From: BHER01 sp051652245
GTDB lineage: Bacteria > Bacillota_I > Bacilli_A > Culicoidibacterales > Culicoidibacteraceae
Direction of reading: 5' to 3'
NCBI GenBank assembly: GCA_051652245.1
Contig: JBOFTV010000066.1
Span: forward strand, 1 to 60,555
Length of the DNA stretch: 60,555 bases
This document shows positions 1 to 8,430 of this stretch, piece by piece. A program made the translations under genes and the position numbers. Every line of letters begins with the position of its first letter. The stretch's first letter is position 1. Below the pieces are notes generated by a model that saw nothing but the letters and a program-made list of their open reading frames with translations, made no database searches and was not told the origin of the DNA.

Positions 1-640
1 TGTTTGTTTTCGCGTTAAAATGCGTTGGACAGATGTGTCAAATGTTTCATCCTTAAGTTCAAGGCTCCAAGGATGCCATTACTCTGAATGTCTTTCACCC
101 ACATCAAAAAATAGTTGTTGTTTTCAAGGGTGTGAGCAAAGCAATTATAAGATTCATACCCTCTATCAGCTATAAAAATTGTTTTTTTAGGCGTAACTGC
201 CCTATCAACAAGCTGACAATAAGCATTCCTTTCATCCATAAACGCACCTGGTTGAACGAGCATATCAGTATAACGATTTTCACATAAGTCGTGTCATTGA
301 TGCTTTTATCTGCAAAGCTTAATGTACTCCCATCAATAGCGATCAAGCGATACCCGCGAACCGTTTTCTTATAAGGATATTGACTATTGAATGTATCAAA
401 AAGATACTTAAAAGTGCCATCTCCAAATTTATTGCGCTGTTGGTGTATCAACAGTATAGTTGAAGAATTGATGGCGTTCTTTTCTTAAGTTCCCACCTTC
501 CATTGATAGGATGATTTTCATCATTTTTTCAAAATCTCGTTTACGCTTGCGCTTAAAATCTGTTTCTGAGTTTTTGGCAAAATCTCCATTTCATGAATAA
601 TTTTGAATAGAACATCTGTTGCTTCTTTATATGTTGTCAT
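1..640 (-). pseudogene. decayed IS4-type transposase, cut by window edge
   Basis: Reading leftward from an ATG at 640 (AAGGTGG upstream), pieces of one DDE transposase appear in different frames. The start MTTYKEATDVLFK runs into a frameshift near 575-590. The next piece has a Lys/Arg-rich stretch (TDFKRKRKRDF), then shifts again near 430. The third piece carries RLIAIDGSTLSFADKS, with the first catalytic Asp, and shifts near 290. The last piece (263 to the window edge) has IFIADRGYESYN, matching the second catalytic Asp region of IS4-type enzymes. With at least three frame breaks the enzyme cannot be made. The family call rests on these two motifs; the exact IS name is unknown, and the far end lies outside the window. 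Confidence 0.82.
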
Positions 641-904
641 AATAATTCCACCTTTTTTATAAGATATGATATTTTCATATCACTCACAAATAATTATCAG
701 GTGATTTTTTTGAAGTCAAGTCTTTTGCATAAAAAAAGCGGGGGTACTTTCTACCTCTGCCTAAATTGTTTATTCATATACTCTTTATCCTTAACTTAAT
801 GACATTAGGACTACGGTCTCTTTTTTTATCGATAATTTTAAGCAGATAATACATTGGATTTATGGTATAATAGCAAGGTAAATAGACGCAAAGAGAGTGA
901 TAAA
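641..904. other. IS flank and ispE promoter region, no gene
   Basis: No coding sequence is evident. At 749-771 a wobble-rich hairpin (GCGGGGGTA/TACCTCTGC) is followed on the minus strand by seven T, so it may be a terminator for minus-strand transcription or part of the IS end. The right half carries the ispE promoter. No clear inverted repeat or target duplication marking the IS boundary could be picked out by eye. Confidence 0.4.
863..871 (+). promoter_or_regulatory. ispE operon promoter (extended -10)
   Basis: TGGTATAAT is a full extended -10 element (TATAAT at 866-871). The -35 region is weak, as expected for an extended -10 promoter. Transcription would start near 878, which rules out the upstream in-frame ATG at 854 and supports the ATG at 905 as the ispE start. 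Confidence 0.65.
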
Positions 905-1747
905 ATGGAAATCGTTAAAAAGGCTTATGCCAAAATTAATTTGGTCCTTGATATTCGGGGACTAAAAGAAGATGGTATGCATGAAGTAGATATGATTATG
1001 ACATCGCTTGCTTTACATGATACGCTCTTTTTTAAATTGGTGGCAACGCAGGCAATTAGCCTAGAAGCGGAGGGGTTTAGTGGAGCAGTAGAGGATAATT
1101 TAATCTACAAAGCAGCTAAACTTATTCAAAGACAGTGGCATATTAAAGAAGGTGTAGAAATCAAATTGGTTAAGCGCATTCCTGTAGAAGCAGGACTTGC
1201 GGGTGGAAGTAGTGACTGTGCTGCAACAATTAAGGCGCTCATCGAATTATGGAAGATAAAAGCAACAGCAAAAGAAATTAATGAACTAGCAGTAAAATTA
1301 GGTGCGGATGTGCCTTATTGCTTAGAAAATAAAACGGCACGTGTGAGTGGTATTGGTGAAAAAGTGCGATTAATTACGCCAGTTATGCCCATCTATGTTA
1401 TCCTCTGTAAGCCAAATTACGGTATTTCAACAAAGGATGCCTATAAGTCCGTGGATGATTATCCCTATATCCACTATGATTGTGAGCTCATGGAGCAGGC
1501 GATTGCTAGTAGTGATTATCAGCAAATAATCGAAATGCTAGGAAATAGCTTTGAACAAATAACATATAAAGGGCATGCTGATTTAGCCAAGCACAGCCAA
1601 GAATTAAAAGCATATGCGGATGGGACACTGCTATGTGGTAGTGGACCGACACTTTTTGCGCTAACACGTGATATCAAAAAAGTGGAAAAAATGTTAGAAT
1701 TTTGCAAAAACAAACCGTTTTTGACAATTGCAACGGAGACGATTTAA
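905..1747 (+). CDS. ispE: 4-diphosphocytidyl-2-C-methyl-D-erythritol kinase
   Basis: IspE is a GHMP kinase of the non-mevalonate (MEP) isoprenoid pathway; it phosphorylates CDP-methylerythritol with ATP in the cytoplasm. The 280-residue product begins with the typical KAYAKINLVLDI and carries the glycine-rich ATP-binding motif PVEAGLAGGSSDCA, then GADVPYC and, near the C terminus, the GSGPTLFA motif. Length fits the family (about 280-290). The in-frame ATG at 854 lies upstream of the expected transcription start, so 905, preceded by AAAGAGAG, is chosen. It is the first gene of an operon; the ECF ATPase gene follows without a gap. Confidence 0.95.
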   Translation: MEIVKKAYAKINLVLDIRGLKEDGMHEVDMIMTSLALHDTLFFKLVATQAISLEAEGFSGAVEDNLIYKAAKLIQRQWHIKEGVEIKLVKRIPVEAGLAGGSSDCAATIKALIELWKIKATAKEINELAVKLGADVPYCLENKTARVSGIGEKVRLITPVMPIYVILCKPNYGISTKDAYKSVDDYPYIHYDCELMEQAIASSDYQQIIEMLGNSFEQITYKGHADLAKHSQELKAYADGTLLCGSGPTLFALTRDIKKVEKMLEFCKNKPFLTIATETI

Positions 1748-2587
1748 ATGAAAAACCAAATTAAATTAACGGATATCTGTTTTAGCTATGACGATAAAGT
1801 TATTTTTGAAAACTTCAATCTAACATTAAATAAAGGCGAGCACATCGCAATTGTTGGTGCAAATGGATCCGGTAAAACAACTTTATCGCGAATCATCAGT
1901 GGCATACTTCTGCCTAAAAGAGGAGAAGTATCGGTGGATAACGCTACATTTAGTTCTGAAAACATGCATGACATTTATAAAGCACGCCAGAAAACAAGTG
2001 TTGTTTTGCAAAATCCGGAAGACCAATTTGTGGGAAGCACAGTAGCAGAAGATATTGCTTTTGGTCTAGAAAATAAATGTATCCCTTCAGAAGAGATGCA
2101 GGCAATAATTGATGATGTTGCCCAAAAAACGAGTGTGTCAGCTTTTTTACATAAGCAACCTCATCAATTAAGTGGCGGGCAGAAGCAACGGGTGGCAATT
2201 GCTAGCTGTTTGGCTTTGGAAACAGAATATATGATTTTTGATGAAGCAACATCACAGCTTGATCCACAAGGGAAGCGTGTTGTCCTTGAAGCAATTACAA
2301 AACTAGCAGAGATGGAAGCAAAAACAATTATTATGATTACGCATGATTTAGCAGAAGTTCAGAAGGCTCAAAGAGTCATCGTCCTCTACGAGGGGGAAAT
2401 TGCTGTTGACACAACACCAAATGATCTTTTTTCAGGTAAGTATGCATTAGAGCAGTATCACCTTGTCCTGCCTAAAATGATGCAGTATAGTCAACAATTA
2501 CGTCAAGAAGGATTATTAGCAAGAAACCATGTAACAATTGAAGGAATCGTGGAAGAGCTAAGTGAGGAAATGGTGGAAAAGTTATGA
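1748..2587 (+). CDS. ecfA1: ECF transporter ATPase A1
   Basis: This is one of two ATPases of the energy-coupling factor module that drives vitamin uptake by exchangeable S components. The 279 residues hold Walker A GANGSGKTT (37-45), a Q-loop LQNPEDQ (about 87-93), signature LSGGQ (141-145) and Walker B YMIFDEATS (161-169). The start ATG directly follows the ispE stop; GGAG lies inside the ispE end. The last 4 bases overlap ecfA2, so translation is probably coupled. The EcfA1 assignment follows gene order (A1-A2-T), as in Bacillus and Listeria. A probable S component (panT) sits at 35274-35852. Confidence 0.94.
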   Translation: MKNQIKLTDICFSYDDKVIFENFNLTLNKGEHIAIVGANGSGKTTLSRIISGILLPKRGEVSVDNATFSSENMHDIYKARQKTSVVLQNPEDQFVGSTVAEDIAFGLENKCIPSEEMQAIIDDVAQKTSVSAFLHKQPHQLSGGQKQRVAIASCLALETEYMIFDEATSQLDPQGKRVVLEAITKLAEMEAKTIIMITHDLAEVQKAQRVIVLYEGEIAVDTTPNDLFSGKYALEQYHLVLPKMMQYSQQLRQEGLLARNHVTIEGIVEELSEEMVEKL

Positions 2588-3444
2588 AAATAAAATTTTC
2601 GGATGTGAATTATATCTATCAAACCTTAGATAATAAAAATACACATGCGCTTAAAAATATTAATCTTGATTTAAGCGATTCGCGCATAACTGCAATAATT
2701 GGTCAAACAGGGAGTGGGAAATCAACAGCGATGCAACATATAAATGGCTTAATTCAACCTACAACAGGAAAAATGATTGTCGGAGAACTTGAAATAACAG
2801 CAAAGAAAAATCGAAAACTACTAACAATTCGTAAAGATATTGGCTATGTTTTTCAAAATCCAAACTATCAATTATTTGCAAATAGCGTGTTAGAAGATGT
2901 GATGTACGGACCATTAAATTTTGGCTACACAAAAGCAGAAGCAAAAAAGCAGGCCGAAATCGCCTTAGAAATGGTAGGTATTGATGTCAGTCTACACCAA
3001 AAATACCCCTTTGATTTAAGTGGCGGTCAGATGCGAAAAGTTGCCATTGCGGGTGCTTTGGCGTATGAACCAAGTGTCTTAATTTTAGATGAGCCGACAG
3101 TTGGACTAGATCCCTTAGCGACAAATCAAATTACAGCATTATTTCAAAAGTTACATGATGAACATGGGAAATCATTAATTTTTATCACACATGATATGGA
3201 ATTTGTCCAGGAATTTTCCCAAAGGGTCATTGTTTTTGAAAATGGTGAAATAAATTATGATGGTGACACATTTACTTTATTTAATAATCATAGTCTTGTA
3301 GGCAAACTAGCACTAGATGTACCAGTAATATATAAAATTGTACAGGGAATTAAACAACGGCATCCTAATTTTACTGTTACAAGTGAAGATATGCAAACAA
3401 TAAAAACACTAGCCCAAAAAATAAAGTCTTGGAAAGGAGCATAA
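2584..3444 (+). CDS. ecfA2: ECF transporter ATPase A2
   Basis: This is the second ATPase of the ECF module and the dimer partner of EcfA1. The 286 residues show Walker A GQTGSGKST (40-48), Q-loop FQNPNYQLF (about 90-98), signature LSGGQ (145-149) and Walker B LILDEPTVGLD (166-176), followed by the switch histidine in ITHD. The ATG overlaps the ecfA1 stop (ATGA). A C-terminal extension of about 60 residues past the H-loop is usual for EcfA2. The ecfT gene follows at once. Confidence 0.94.
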   Translation: MKIKFSDVNYIYQTLDNKNTHALKNINLDLSDSRITAIIGQTGSGKSTAMQHINGLIQPTTGKMIVGELEITAKKNRKLLTIRKDIGYVFQNPNYQLFANSVLEDVMYGPLNFGYTKAEAKKQAEIALEMVGIDVSLHQKYPFDLSGGQMRKVAIAGALAYEPSVLILDEPTVGLDPLATNQITALFQKLHDEHGKSLIFITHDMEFVQEFSQRVIVFENGEINYDGDTFTLFNNHSLVGKLALDVPVIYKIVQGIKQRHPNFTVTSEDMQTIKTLAQKIKSWKGA

Positions 3445-3447
3445 GTG

Positions 3448-4236
3448 ATGCAAGCAATAATTGGTCAATATGTCGATATCGATACATACTTACATCGACT
3501 GCATCCACTAACAAAAATGATAATGCTTATTATATTGATGATGGGAACATTGCTTTATACGAGTCTTTTTTTCTACATAGGGCAATTATTGATGCTAATT
3601 GTACTCCTTCTAGTGACCGGATTACCACTAAAAATATTAGGTAAAAGCCTGTGGGGCGTTCGCTTCATTTTCATTTTTATTTTCATCTTCAACTTGATTT
3701 TTGTCCGTTCTGGGGAACCACTTTTACAATGGTCTATTTTTGCCATTTACCCCGAAACAATAACAATCACGATAAATTTAGTCTTAAGACTACTATTATT
3801 AACATCGTTTGCAACATTATTAACACTCACAACAAAGCCACTTGACCTAACCTATGCGTTAGAAAAAGCATTACACCCCCTAGGAAACCTTGCCCATATA
3901 TTAGGAATGATTTTATCGATTGCCCTGCGCTTTATCCCAACACTCCAGCAAGAGGCGCATAAAATTCTCAAGGCCCAGCAATCACGAGGGGCAACTTTTG
4001 ATAGTGGCAATATTTTTACAAGAGCAAAGCACTTAGTATCGCTACTGATACCGCTATTTTTAATCTCCTTCAACCGCGCTGAAATTCTTGCCTATGCAAT
4101 GGAACTAAGAGGATATGACCCCGAGGCAGTAAGAACAAGATATCAAATCCTCCTCTGGTCGAAACAAGACACAATAACAACAATAACAGCAACAATCTAC
4201 ATGCTTACAATAATTACAACAAAATTTTTTCTGTAA
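3448..4236 (+). CDS. ecfT: ECF transporter transmembrane subunit T
   Basis: EcfT is the membrane scaffold that joins the two ATPases to S components. The product of about 262 residues has several hydrophobic segments (about 25-60, 70-90, 105-130 and the C-terminal end). It also has the two short Ala-Arg-Gly type coupling motifs of the CbiQ/EcfT family, seen here as AQQSRGATF and AMELRGYDP, which contact the ATPases. GTG at 3445 and ATG at 3448 are adjacent in frame; ATG is preferred because AAAGGAGC (3434-3440) is better spaced from it. The gene is fourth in the operon. Confidence 0.92.
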   Translation: MQAIIGQYVDIDTYLHRLHPLTKMIMLIILMMGTLLYTSLFFYIGQLLMLIVLLLVTGLPLKILGKSLWGVRFIFIFIFIFNLIFVRSGEPLLQWSIFAIYPETITITINLVLRLLLLTSFATLLTLTTKPLDLTYALEKALHPLGNLAHILGMILSIALRFIPTLQQEAHKILKAQQSRGATFDSGNIFTRAKHLVSLLIPLFLISFNRAEILAYAMELRGYDPEAVRTRYQILLWSKQDTITTITATIYMLTIITTKFFL

Positions 4237-4257
4237 AAAAAACGAAAGGACTAAATT

Positions 4258-5016
4258 ATGCGACGAATAAAAATTATTTTCAGTTATGATGGCAGTGAAT
4301 TTTTTGGCTACCAAAAGCAACCAAATAAGCGAACTGTACAAGGCGTAATCGAGCATGTTTTACGTCAAATAGATCAAGAACCAATCCTCATTGTGGCAAG
4401 TGGTCGTACTGATGCACTAGTTCATGCAGCAGCACAGGTAGCTCACTTTGATGTGATTAGGAATAGTATTAAAGTCGAGCATTTTTTTCAAATATTTAAT
4501 CGGCAGTTGCCTCAGGATATTCGCGTTTTAGCGGTAGAAGAGGTAGATGCTCAATTCCATGCCCGCTTTGATGTGAGCGGTAAAGAATATTGGTATCGAT
4601 TTCGCTCGCTTAAAGAAAGTCAAGTATCGCCATTTTCAACACGATATATTACTTATCTCAAAGATGAAATTGATCTGGATAGAATTAATGAAATCTGCCA
4701 AAAATACATTGGCACGCATGATTATGCAGCATTTACAACAGCACCGAAAACAGCTAATACCGTCCGAACAATCCACCAATTTAATTGTAGCTATGATTTG
4801 CACGAGCAGTGCTATATTATTAAAATTAACGGGACCGGCTTTTTACAATATATGATTCGAATTTTAGTTGCTTTTATGCTAGAAATTTATCGCGGAAAAG
4901 AGACTTTGGAGATGATTGACACGCTATATAAAACAAAAGATAAATTATATGTAAATGCGAAAATGGCGCCAAATGGCTTGATGCTAAACCACGTCGAATA
5001 TGAAAAAAAAAGTTAA
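4258..5016 (+). CDS. truA: tRNA pseudouridine synthase A
   Basis: TruA makes pseudouridine at positions 38-40 of the tRNA anticodon arm. The 252 residues start RRIKIIFSYDGSEFFGYQ, as usual, and hold the catalytic Asp (D52) in SGRTDALVHA. Most relatives have GRTDAGVHA, so the Gly after DA is Leu here; the catalytic residue itself is intact. A second half-domain (EYWYRFR, GTHDYAAF, GTGFLQYMIR) completes the fold. The ribosome binding site is GAAAGGA, 21 bases after ecfT. The ecfA1-ecfA2-ecfT-truA order is conserved in Bacillota. Confidence 0.95.
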   Translation: MRRIKIIFSYDGSEFFGYQKQPNKRTVQGVIEHVLRQIDQEPILIVASGRTDALVHAAAQVAHFDVIRNSIKVEHFFQIFNRQLPQDIRVLAVEEVDAQFHARFDVSGKEYWYRFRSLKESQVSPFSTRYITYLKDEIDLDRINEICQKYIGTHDYAAFTTAPKTANTVRTIHQFNCSYDLHEQCYIIKINGTGFLQYMIRILVAFMLEIYRGKETLEMIDTLYKTKDKLYVNAKMAPNGLMLNHVEYEKKS

Positions 5017-5040
5017 AACATGAGATAAACATGATATAAT
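5013..5040 (+). promoter_or_regulatory. spx promoter
   Basis: An extended -10 TGATATAAT ends at 5040, with a TTAAAA -35-like box at 5013-5018 and 16 bases between. A strong GGAGG lies just before the spx ATG. This points to separate transcription of spx from truA. Confidence 0.6.
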
Positions 5041-5076
5041 ATTTAGTATAGAAAAAAAGAAAGGAGGTAAAAAAAG

Positions 5077-5511
5077 ATGATTACAATATATACAACCCCA
5101 AGTTGTTCATCTTGTCGTAAGGCTAAAAAGTGGCTAGAAAAATTTGGACTAGAGTACAAAGAAAAGAATTTATTTGTAACACCTCTAAATGAAGAGGAAA
5201 TTAAATATATATTAGAACGGACAGAAAATGGAACAGATGATATTATTTCAACGCGTTCAAAAGTTATCACAGAAGGTAATATTGATGTTGAATCAATGAC
5301 AACAAAAGAACTAATCCTGTTCATTCAACAAAATCCGAGTGTTTTACGGAGACCAATTATCATAGATGATCGCAAATTGCAAATTGGTTATAATGATGAA
5401 GAAATTCGAACGTTTATCCCCCGGGAATTGCGAGCACGGGCACGAGCTTGTGAAGGTTGCCCAACGGAGGCCGAATGTGTGGATATTCAAAAGCTAATGT
5501 TTGAAAAGTAA
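5077..5511 (+). CDS. spxA: Spx-family redox-sensing transcription regulator
   Basis: Spx binds the RNA polymerase alpha subunit C-terminal domain and redirects transcription during thiol stress. The 144 residues contain the N-terminal redox switch C10-S-S-C13 in TTPSCSSCRKA, the family sequence TDDIISTRSK (about 54-62), LRRPIIIDDRKLQIGYN (about 90-106) and IRTFIPRELR. Known Spx proteins are about 131-137 residues. This one has an extra tail with three cysteines (C125, C128, C134, in ACEGCPTEAEC), which is unusual. Start at 5077 follows AAGGAGG. Its neighbours (coiA, CYTH, NAD kinase) match the Bacillus yjb cluster. Confidence 0.93.
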   Translation: MITIYTTPSCSSCRKAKKWLEKFGLEYKEKNLFVTPLNEEEIKYILERTENGTDDIISTRSKVITEGNIDVESMTTKELILFIQQNPSVLRRPIIIDDRKLQIGYNDEEIRTFIPRELRARARACEGCPTEAECVDIQKLMFEK

Positions 5512-5520
5512 GGACCAAAG

Positions 5521-5580
5521 AAATAAAGGCACATTGATTCACAAGTATGTAATCTATGAAATAGCCTTTATTTTTATTTT
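5521..5580 (+). terminator. likely spx terminator
   Basis: AAATAAAGGC (5521-5530) pairs with GCCTTTATTT (5564-5573) across a 33-base loop, with further T-rich sequence after. The stem is AT-rich and the loop long, so it is only a fair terminator. Confidence 0.5.
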
Positions 5581-5600
5581 AAGAAAAAGGGGGAAAAAAT

Positions 5601-7166
5601 TTGAAAAAACAAGTAAATCAGATCAAAAAAATGAGATGGAAACGAAAATTAAGACGATATCGGCAAATGTTTCAAATATATGCTGTGTATATTTTAAGCA
5701 GTATCCTCTTTTTAATAGTCTTACCAATTATCATGTATTCGCAATTCGGTTTTCGTATGCTTTTTCTTTTTGGCGTGTTTAGTTTTATCTCCCTTTTTTA
5801 TTTAGCTTTCACTAAAAAAACGATTATGGATAAGTTTGGTTGGTTTATTTTAATTTTGGCGCTCCCTTTTTTTGGTGCTTTTTTATTTTATCTTATTGGG
5901 ATAACACAGCTTAAGCCAAAGGCATTCAGTGAAAAAGTTATTAGCGATTTAAATTACCGGCAGCAGCTTGCTCCCTACATAAGTAAACAAGTAAAACAGG
6001 AGCAGCTGAAAATGATGCCACCTAGTCAATACTCAAGTTATACAACAGAAAATGAGATCATTCCCTTAACGGGGGAAACGGTTTTTAGACAGCTACTAGA
6101 AGACCTGAAAAAAGCAAGGGAATTTATTTATATTGAGATTTATATCTCACGCTTTGATGATGTAACGCTGCCGCTTTTTGAGGTCCTAAAACAAAAAGCA
6201 AGTGAAGGAGTCGATGTGAAATTTTTAGGTGATGTTGTGGGCCATATCCTTTTACGCGATAAAGTGATTCAGTCATTAATTAGTGCAGGGGTGGATTTTA
6301 CTTTTTTTGGACAGACAAAAGGTAAGTATTTTGACCATTTTCATGTAAATCACCGAAAACTTATTTTAATTGATGGCGAAATTGGTTATACAGGTGGATT
6401 TAATATTGGACGTGAATACGTACATGGCTACCCCTATAAAAACTTAAAGTGGTTTGACATCATGTTTCGGATAAAGGGTGCAAGCTTAAAATCTCAGGAA
6501 TTAAATTTCCTACTCGACTGGTCATTTTCATCAGATAAAGAACCAAAAGGCATTGCTTTTTTTGAAAAAAAAATTGATTGTAGCCTCGTAGAATGTTCAG
6601 AAATAGAAGTAAACAAACCTTTTACACAGGTATTAGTTGACGGGCCAGACTGTCTATTAACAGAATTAAAAGAAACGCTAAGGCACCAAATTGTCCTGGC
6701 AAAATCACATATTTATATAACCACACCATATTTAATTCCATCAGATGATATTTTACAGGACCTAAAACTAGCAGTACATTCGGGTGTTGAAGTCAAAATT
6801 ATTATTCCGGGGACCCCCGACAAAAAGTTAGTGTATAAATGCAGTGAAAGTTATATTGAAGCATTATTACTAGCAGGGGTTAAAGTATACAAGATGGATG
6901 GACATTTCATTCATAGTAAACTATATATCTTTGATCAGGAAACAACAATATTTGGGACGATGAACTTAGATATGCGCTCACTGTATCTCAATTTTGAACA
7001 GGCCGTAGTACAACATAATGATCAAAAATTCAATCAAGAGCTCACAAAAATATTTGATAGGGTCCTAGTAAAATCTACAAAAATAGAGCTAGAAATCTGG
7101 AAACAAAGAAGCCTAATAAAAAAAACCCAAGAAATTCTCGTTAGAATCCTGGCACCCCTCCTATAA
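5601..7166 (+). CDS. cls: cardiolipin synthase
   Basis: The enzyme joins two phosphatidylglycerols to form cardiolipin at the membrane. The 521 residues have two N-terminal membrane helices (about 25-50 and 52-72, plus a third near 80-101) and two phospholipase D HKD motifs: HRKLILID (H251, K253, D258) and HSKLYIFD (H438, K440, D445). Both are complete, so activity is expected. The start is TTG at 5601, chosen because AAGGGGG lies 7 bases upstream; the next ATG (5631) has no good site. No strong terminator directly follows, so transcription may run into the coiA leader. Confidence 0.94.
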   Translation: MKKQVNQIKKMRWKRKLRRYRQMFQIYAVYILSSILFLIVLPIIMYSQFGFRMLFLFGVFSFISLFYLAFTKKTIMDKFGWFILILALPFFGAFLFYLIGITQLKPKAFSEKVISDLNYRQQLAPYISKQVKQEQLKMMPPSQYSSYTTENEIIPLTGETVFRQLLEDLKKAREFIYIEIYISRFDDVTLPLFEVLKQKASEGVDVKFLGDVVGHILLRDKVIQSLISAGVDFTFFGQTKGKYFDHFHVNHRKLILIDGEIGYTGGFNIGREYVHGYPYKNLKWFDIMFRIKGASLKSQELNFLLDWSFSSDKEPKGIAFFEKKIDCSLVECSEIEVNKPFTQVLVDGPDCLLTELKETLRHQIVLAKSHIYITTPYLIPSDDILQDLKLAVHSGVEVKIIIPGTPDKKLVYKCSESYIEALLLAGVKVYKMDGHFIHSKLYIFDQETTIFGTMNLDMRSLYLNFEQAVVQHNDQKFNQELTKIFDRVLVKSTKIELEIWKQRSLIKKTQEILVRILAPLL

Positions 7167-7170
7167 AAAA

Positions 7171-7392
7171 ACGAAAATCCCTAAAAAAAGCGAAAGGATA
7201 GATAGGAGTCCACTGCAAAAGTGATCTCTTAGAAAATAGAGGTTGCTAAAAAAAGGCTCAGATTTGGATTTACTTTTTGAAAATAGGCGATGGAGCTTAT
7301 ATTTGATAAGTGAGAGAGCCTGTTTTGAGAATAAATTCGAAGATGAGTGCTTTTCAGGGACCACGATAGATAGAGCACTTTTTTTGAGATGG
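7171..7392 (+). promoter_or_regulatory. structured leader with intrinsic terminator before coiA
   Basis: The 240 bases between cls and coiA hold a chain of local hairpins (CACT/AGTG near 7211; CTCT/AGAG near 7225-7239; GGCTC at 7255 with GAGCC at 7316-7320; CTTAT/ATAAG near 7294-7308). They end in a terminator (7346-7385) just 22 bases before the coiA start. I looked for the T-box core (TGGNACCGCG) and for common riboswitch cores and found none, so the class is unknown. It may be an attenuator, or simply the cls terminator in a long spacer. Confidence 0.4.
7346..7385 (+). terminator. intrinsic terminator upstream of coiA
   Basis: AGTGCTTT (7346-7353) pairs with AGAGCACT (7372-7379), with one G-T pair and an 18-base loop, followed by a run of seven T (7379-7385). 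It lies between cls and coiA on the coding strand, so it either ends cls transcription or controls entry into coiA. Confidence 0.7.
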
Positions 7393-7407
7393 AAGGGATT
7401 ATGGCGG

Positions 7408-8430
7408 ATGAAATATGCAAAAACGTTAAAAGGTAGAGTCGTTTTTATCGAAGCTGCTAAAGTTGGGGGACAACTTTTTTGTCCGATTTGCCAGAAGGCA
7501 GTAACTGTTCGGGCAGGTAAATACCAGAAGAAGCACTTTGCTCACAAAAATAAAATAACGAAAAAAAATCATGATTTCTCTGAGCATCTGCAGCTACAAA
7601 AGCAAATTTATCAATCACTTACAGGCGTAGGAATAAAAGTCGAATTAGAATATAAAACAGCTGGTGGAAATCGTGCTGATATTTACACTGAATTTGGGAA
7701 TAGAAAAGTAATTATTGAAGTTCAAAGAACGGCAATTTCATTTGAGCGGGTGCAAAAGCGGATATTAAGTTATAAAAATAGTGGTCACGAAGTACTTTGG
7801 TTGATTCCCTTTGAACTCATCACAAATCAAACAAGCGTATTGAAACTGAAAATATGGGTGCATTATCTAATTCAATTGAAGCAGCAATTAATTTTTTACT
7901 CAAGGAAAACAAATGGTCTCTTCTATGTCCATTGGTCATTTGTTTTATCCTCGCAGAGGTTGCTTTTTAGTGCCGTAGCACTGGGTGATAATATCATTTC
8001 ACTCTACAAAACAGAGGCTGAAATAACATTGACGGATAAAGAAAAACGGGCTAAAAGCAACAAAATCAGCAAGAAAATAGCTGGAAATTTTAGCCAATGG
8101 CGCAAAAAATATATCATAACGCATAAGCGTGATGATATATTATTGAAATTAGCCTACACACATCAAATTGAATTAACTAGAATTCCATATAAGTGGATCA
8201 GAATTAGCATTCCGATGCATGAATTTACCAAAGCTCATTTTTGGATACAGACGCTTATTGCTATTCTTTTTTTGTACGAACACCTCGAAGCAGTAGAAAT
8301 CTACCAATACTGCAAAAAAAACGACCTCACATTGCTAAGATGTGAAGCCGTTTTCGCGTCGCTTTTATTATATTGTCAACACTTAGAAGAAATTAGTCAT
8401 TCAAGCCATGCTTCAGTGCATGTTCTTTAA
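7408..8430 (+). CDS. coiA: competence protein CoiA-like nuclease
   Basis: CoiA is a competence-induced protein needed for recombination of incoming DNA during transformation. The 340 residues start MKYAKTLKGRVVFI, then have a small Cys/His cluster (CPICQKAVTVRAG then HFAH) and a nuclease-like core with D in NRADIYTEF and E-x-Q in IIEVQRTAISFERV, typical of the restriction-endonuclease-like fold. The frame opens at 7243, but ATG 7408 fits the family N terminus and has GGAAGGG upstream. Its 3' end overlaps the convergent CYTH gene by 38 bases. Confidence 0.85.
   Translation: MKYAKTLKGRVVFIEAAKVGGQLFCPICQKAVTVRAGKYQKKHFAHKNKITKKNHDFSEHLQLQKQIYQSLTGVGIKVELEYKTAGGNRADIYTEFGNRKVIIEVQRTAISFERVQKRILSYKNSGHEVLWLIPFELITNQTSVLKLKIWVHYLIQLKQQLIFYSRKTNGLFYVHWSFVLSSQRLLFSAVALGDNIISLYKTEAEITLTDKEKRAKSNKISKKIAGNFSQWRKKYIITHKRDDILLKLAYTHQIELTRIPYKWIRISIPMHEFTKAHFWIQTLIAILFLYEHLEAVEIYQYCKKNDLTLLRCEAVFASLLLYCQHLEEISHSSHASVHVL

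Noticed and set aside
3429..3644. Second frame across the ecfT start
   Set aside because: It is out of frame with ecfT and has no protein-like features.
7360..7380. Possible T-box motif in the coiA leader (GGGACCACG)
   Set aside because: The essential TGGN element that pairs with the tRNA end is missing, and coiA is not an amino acid gene.
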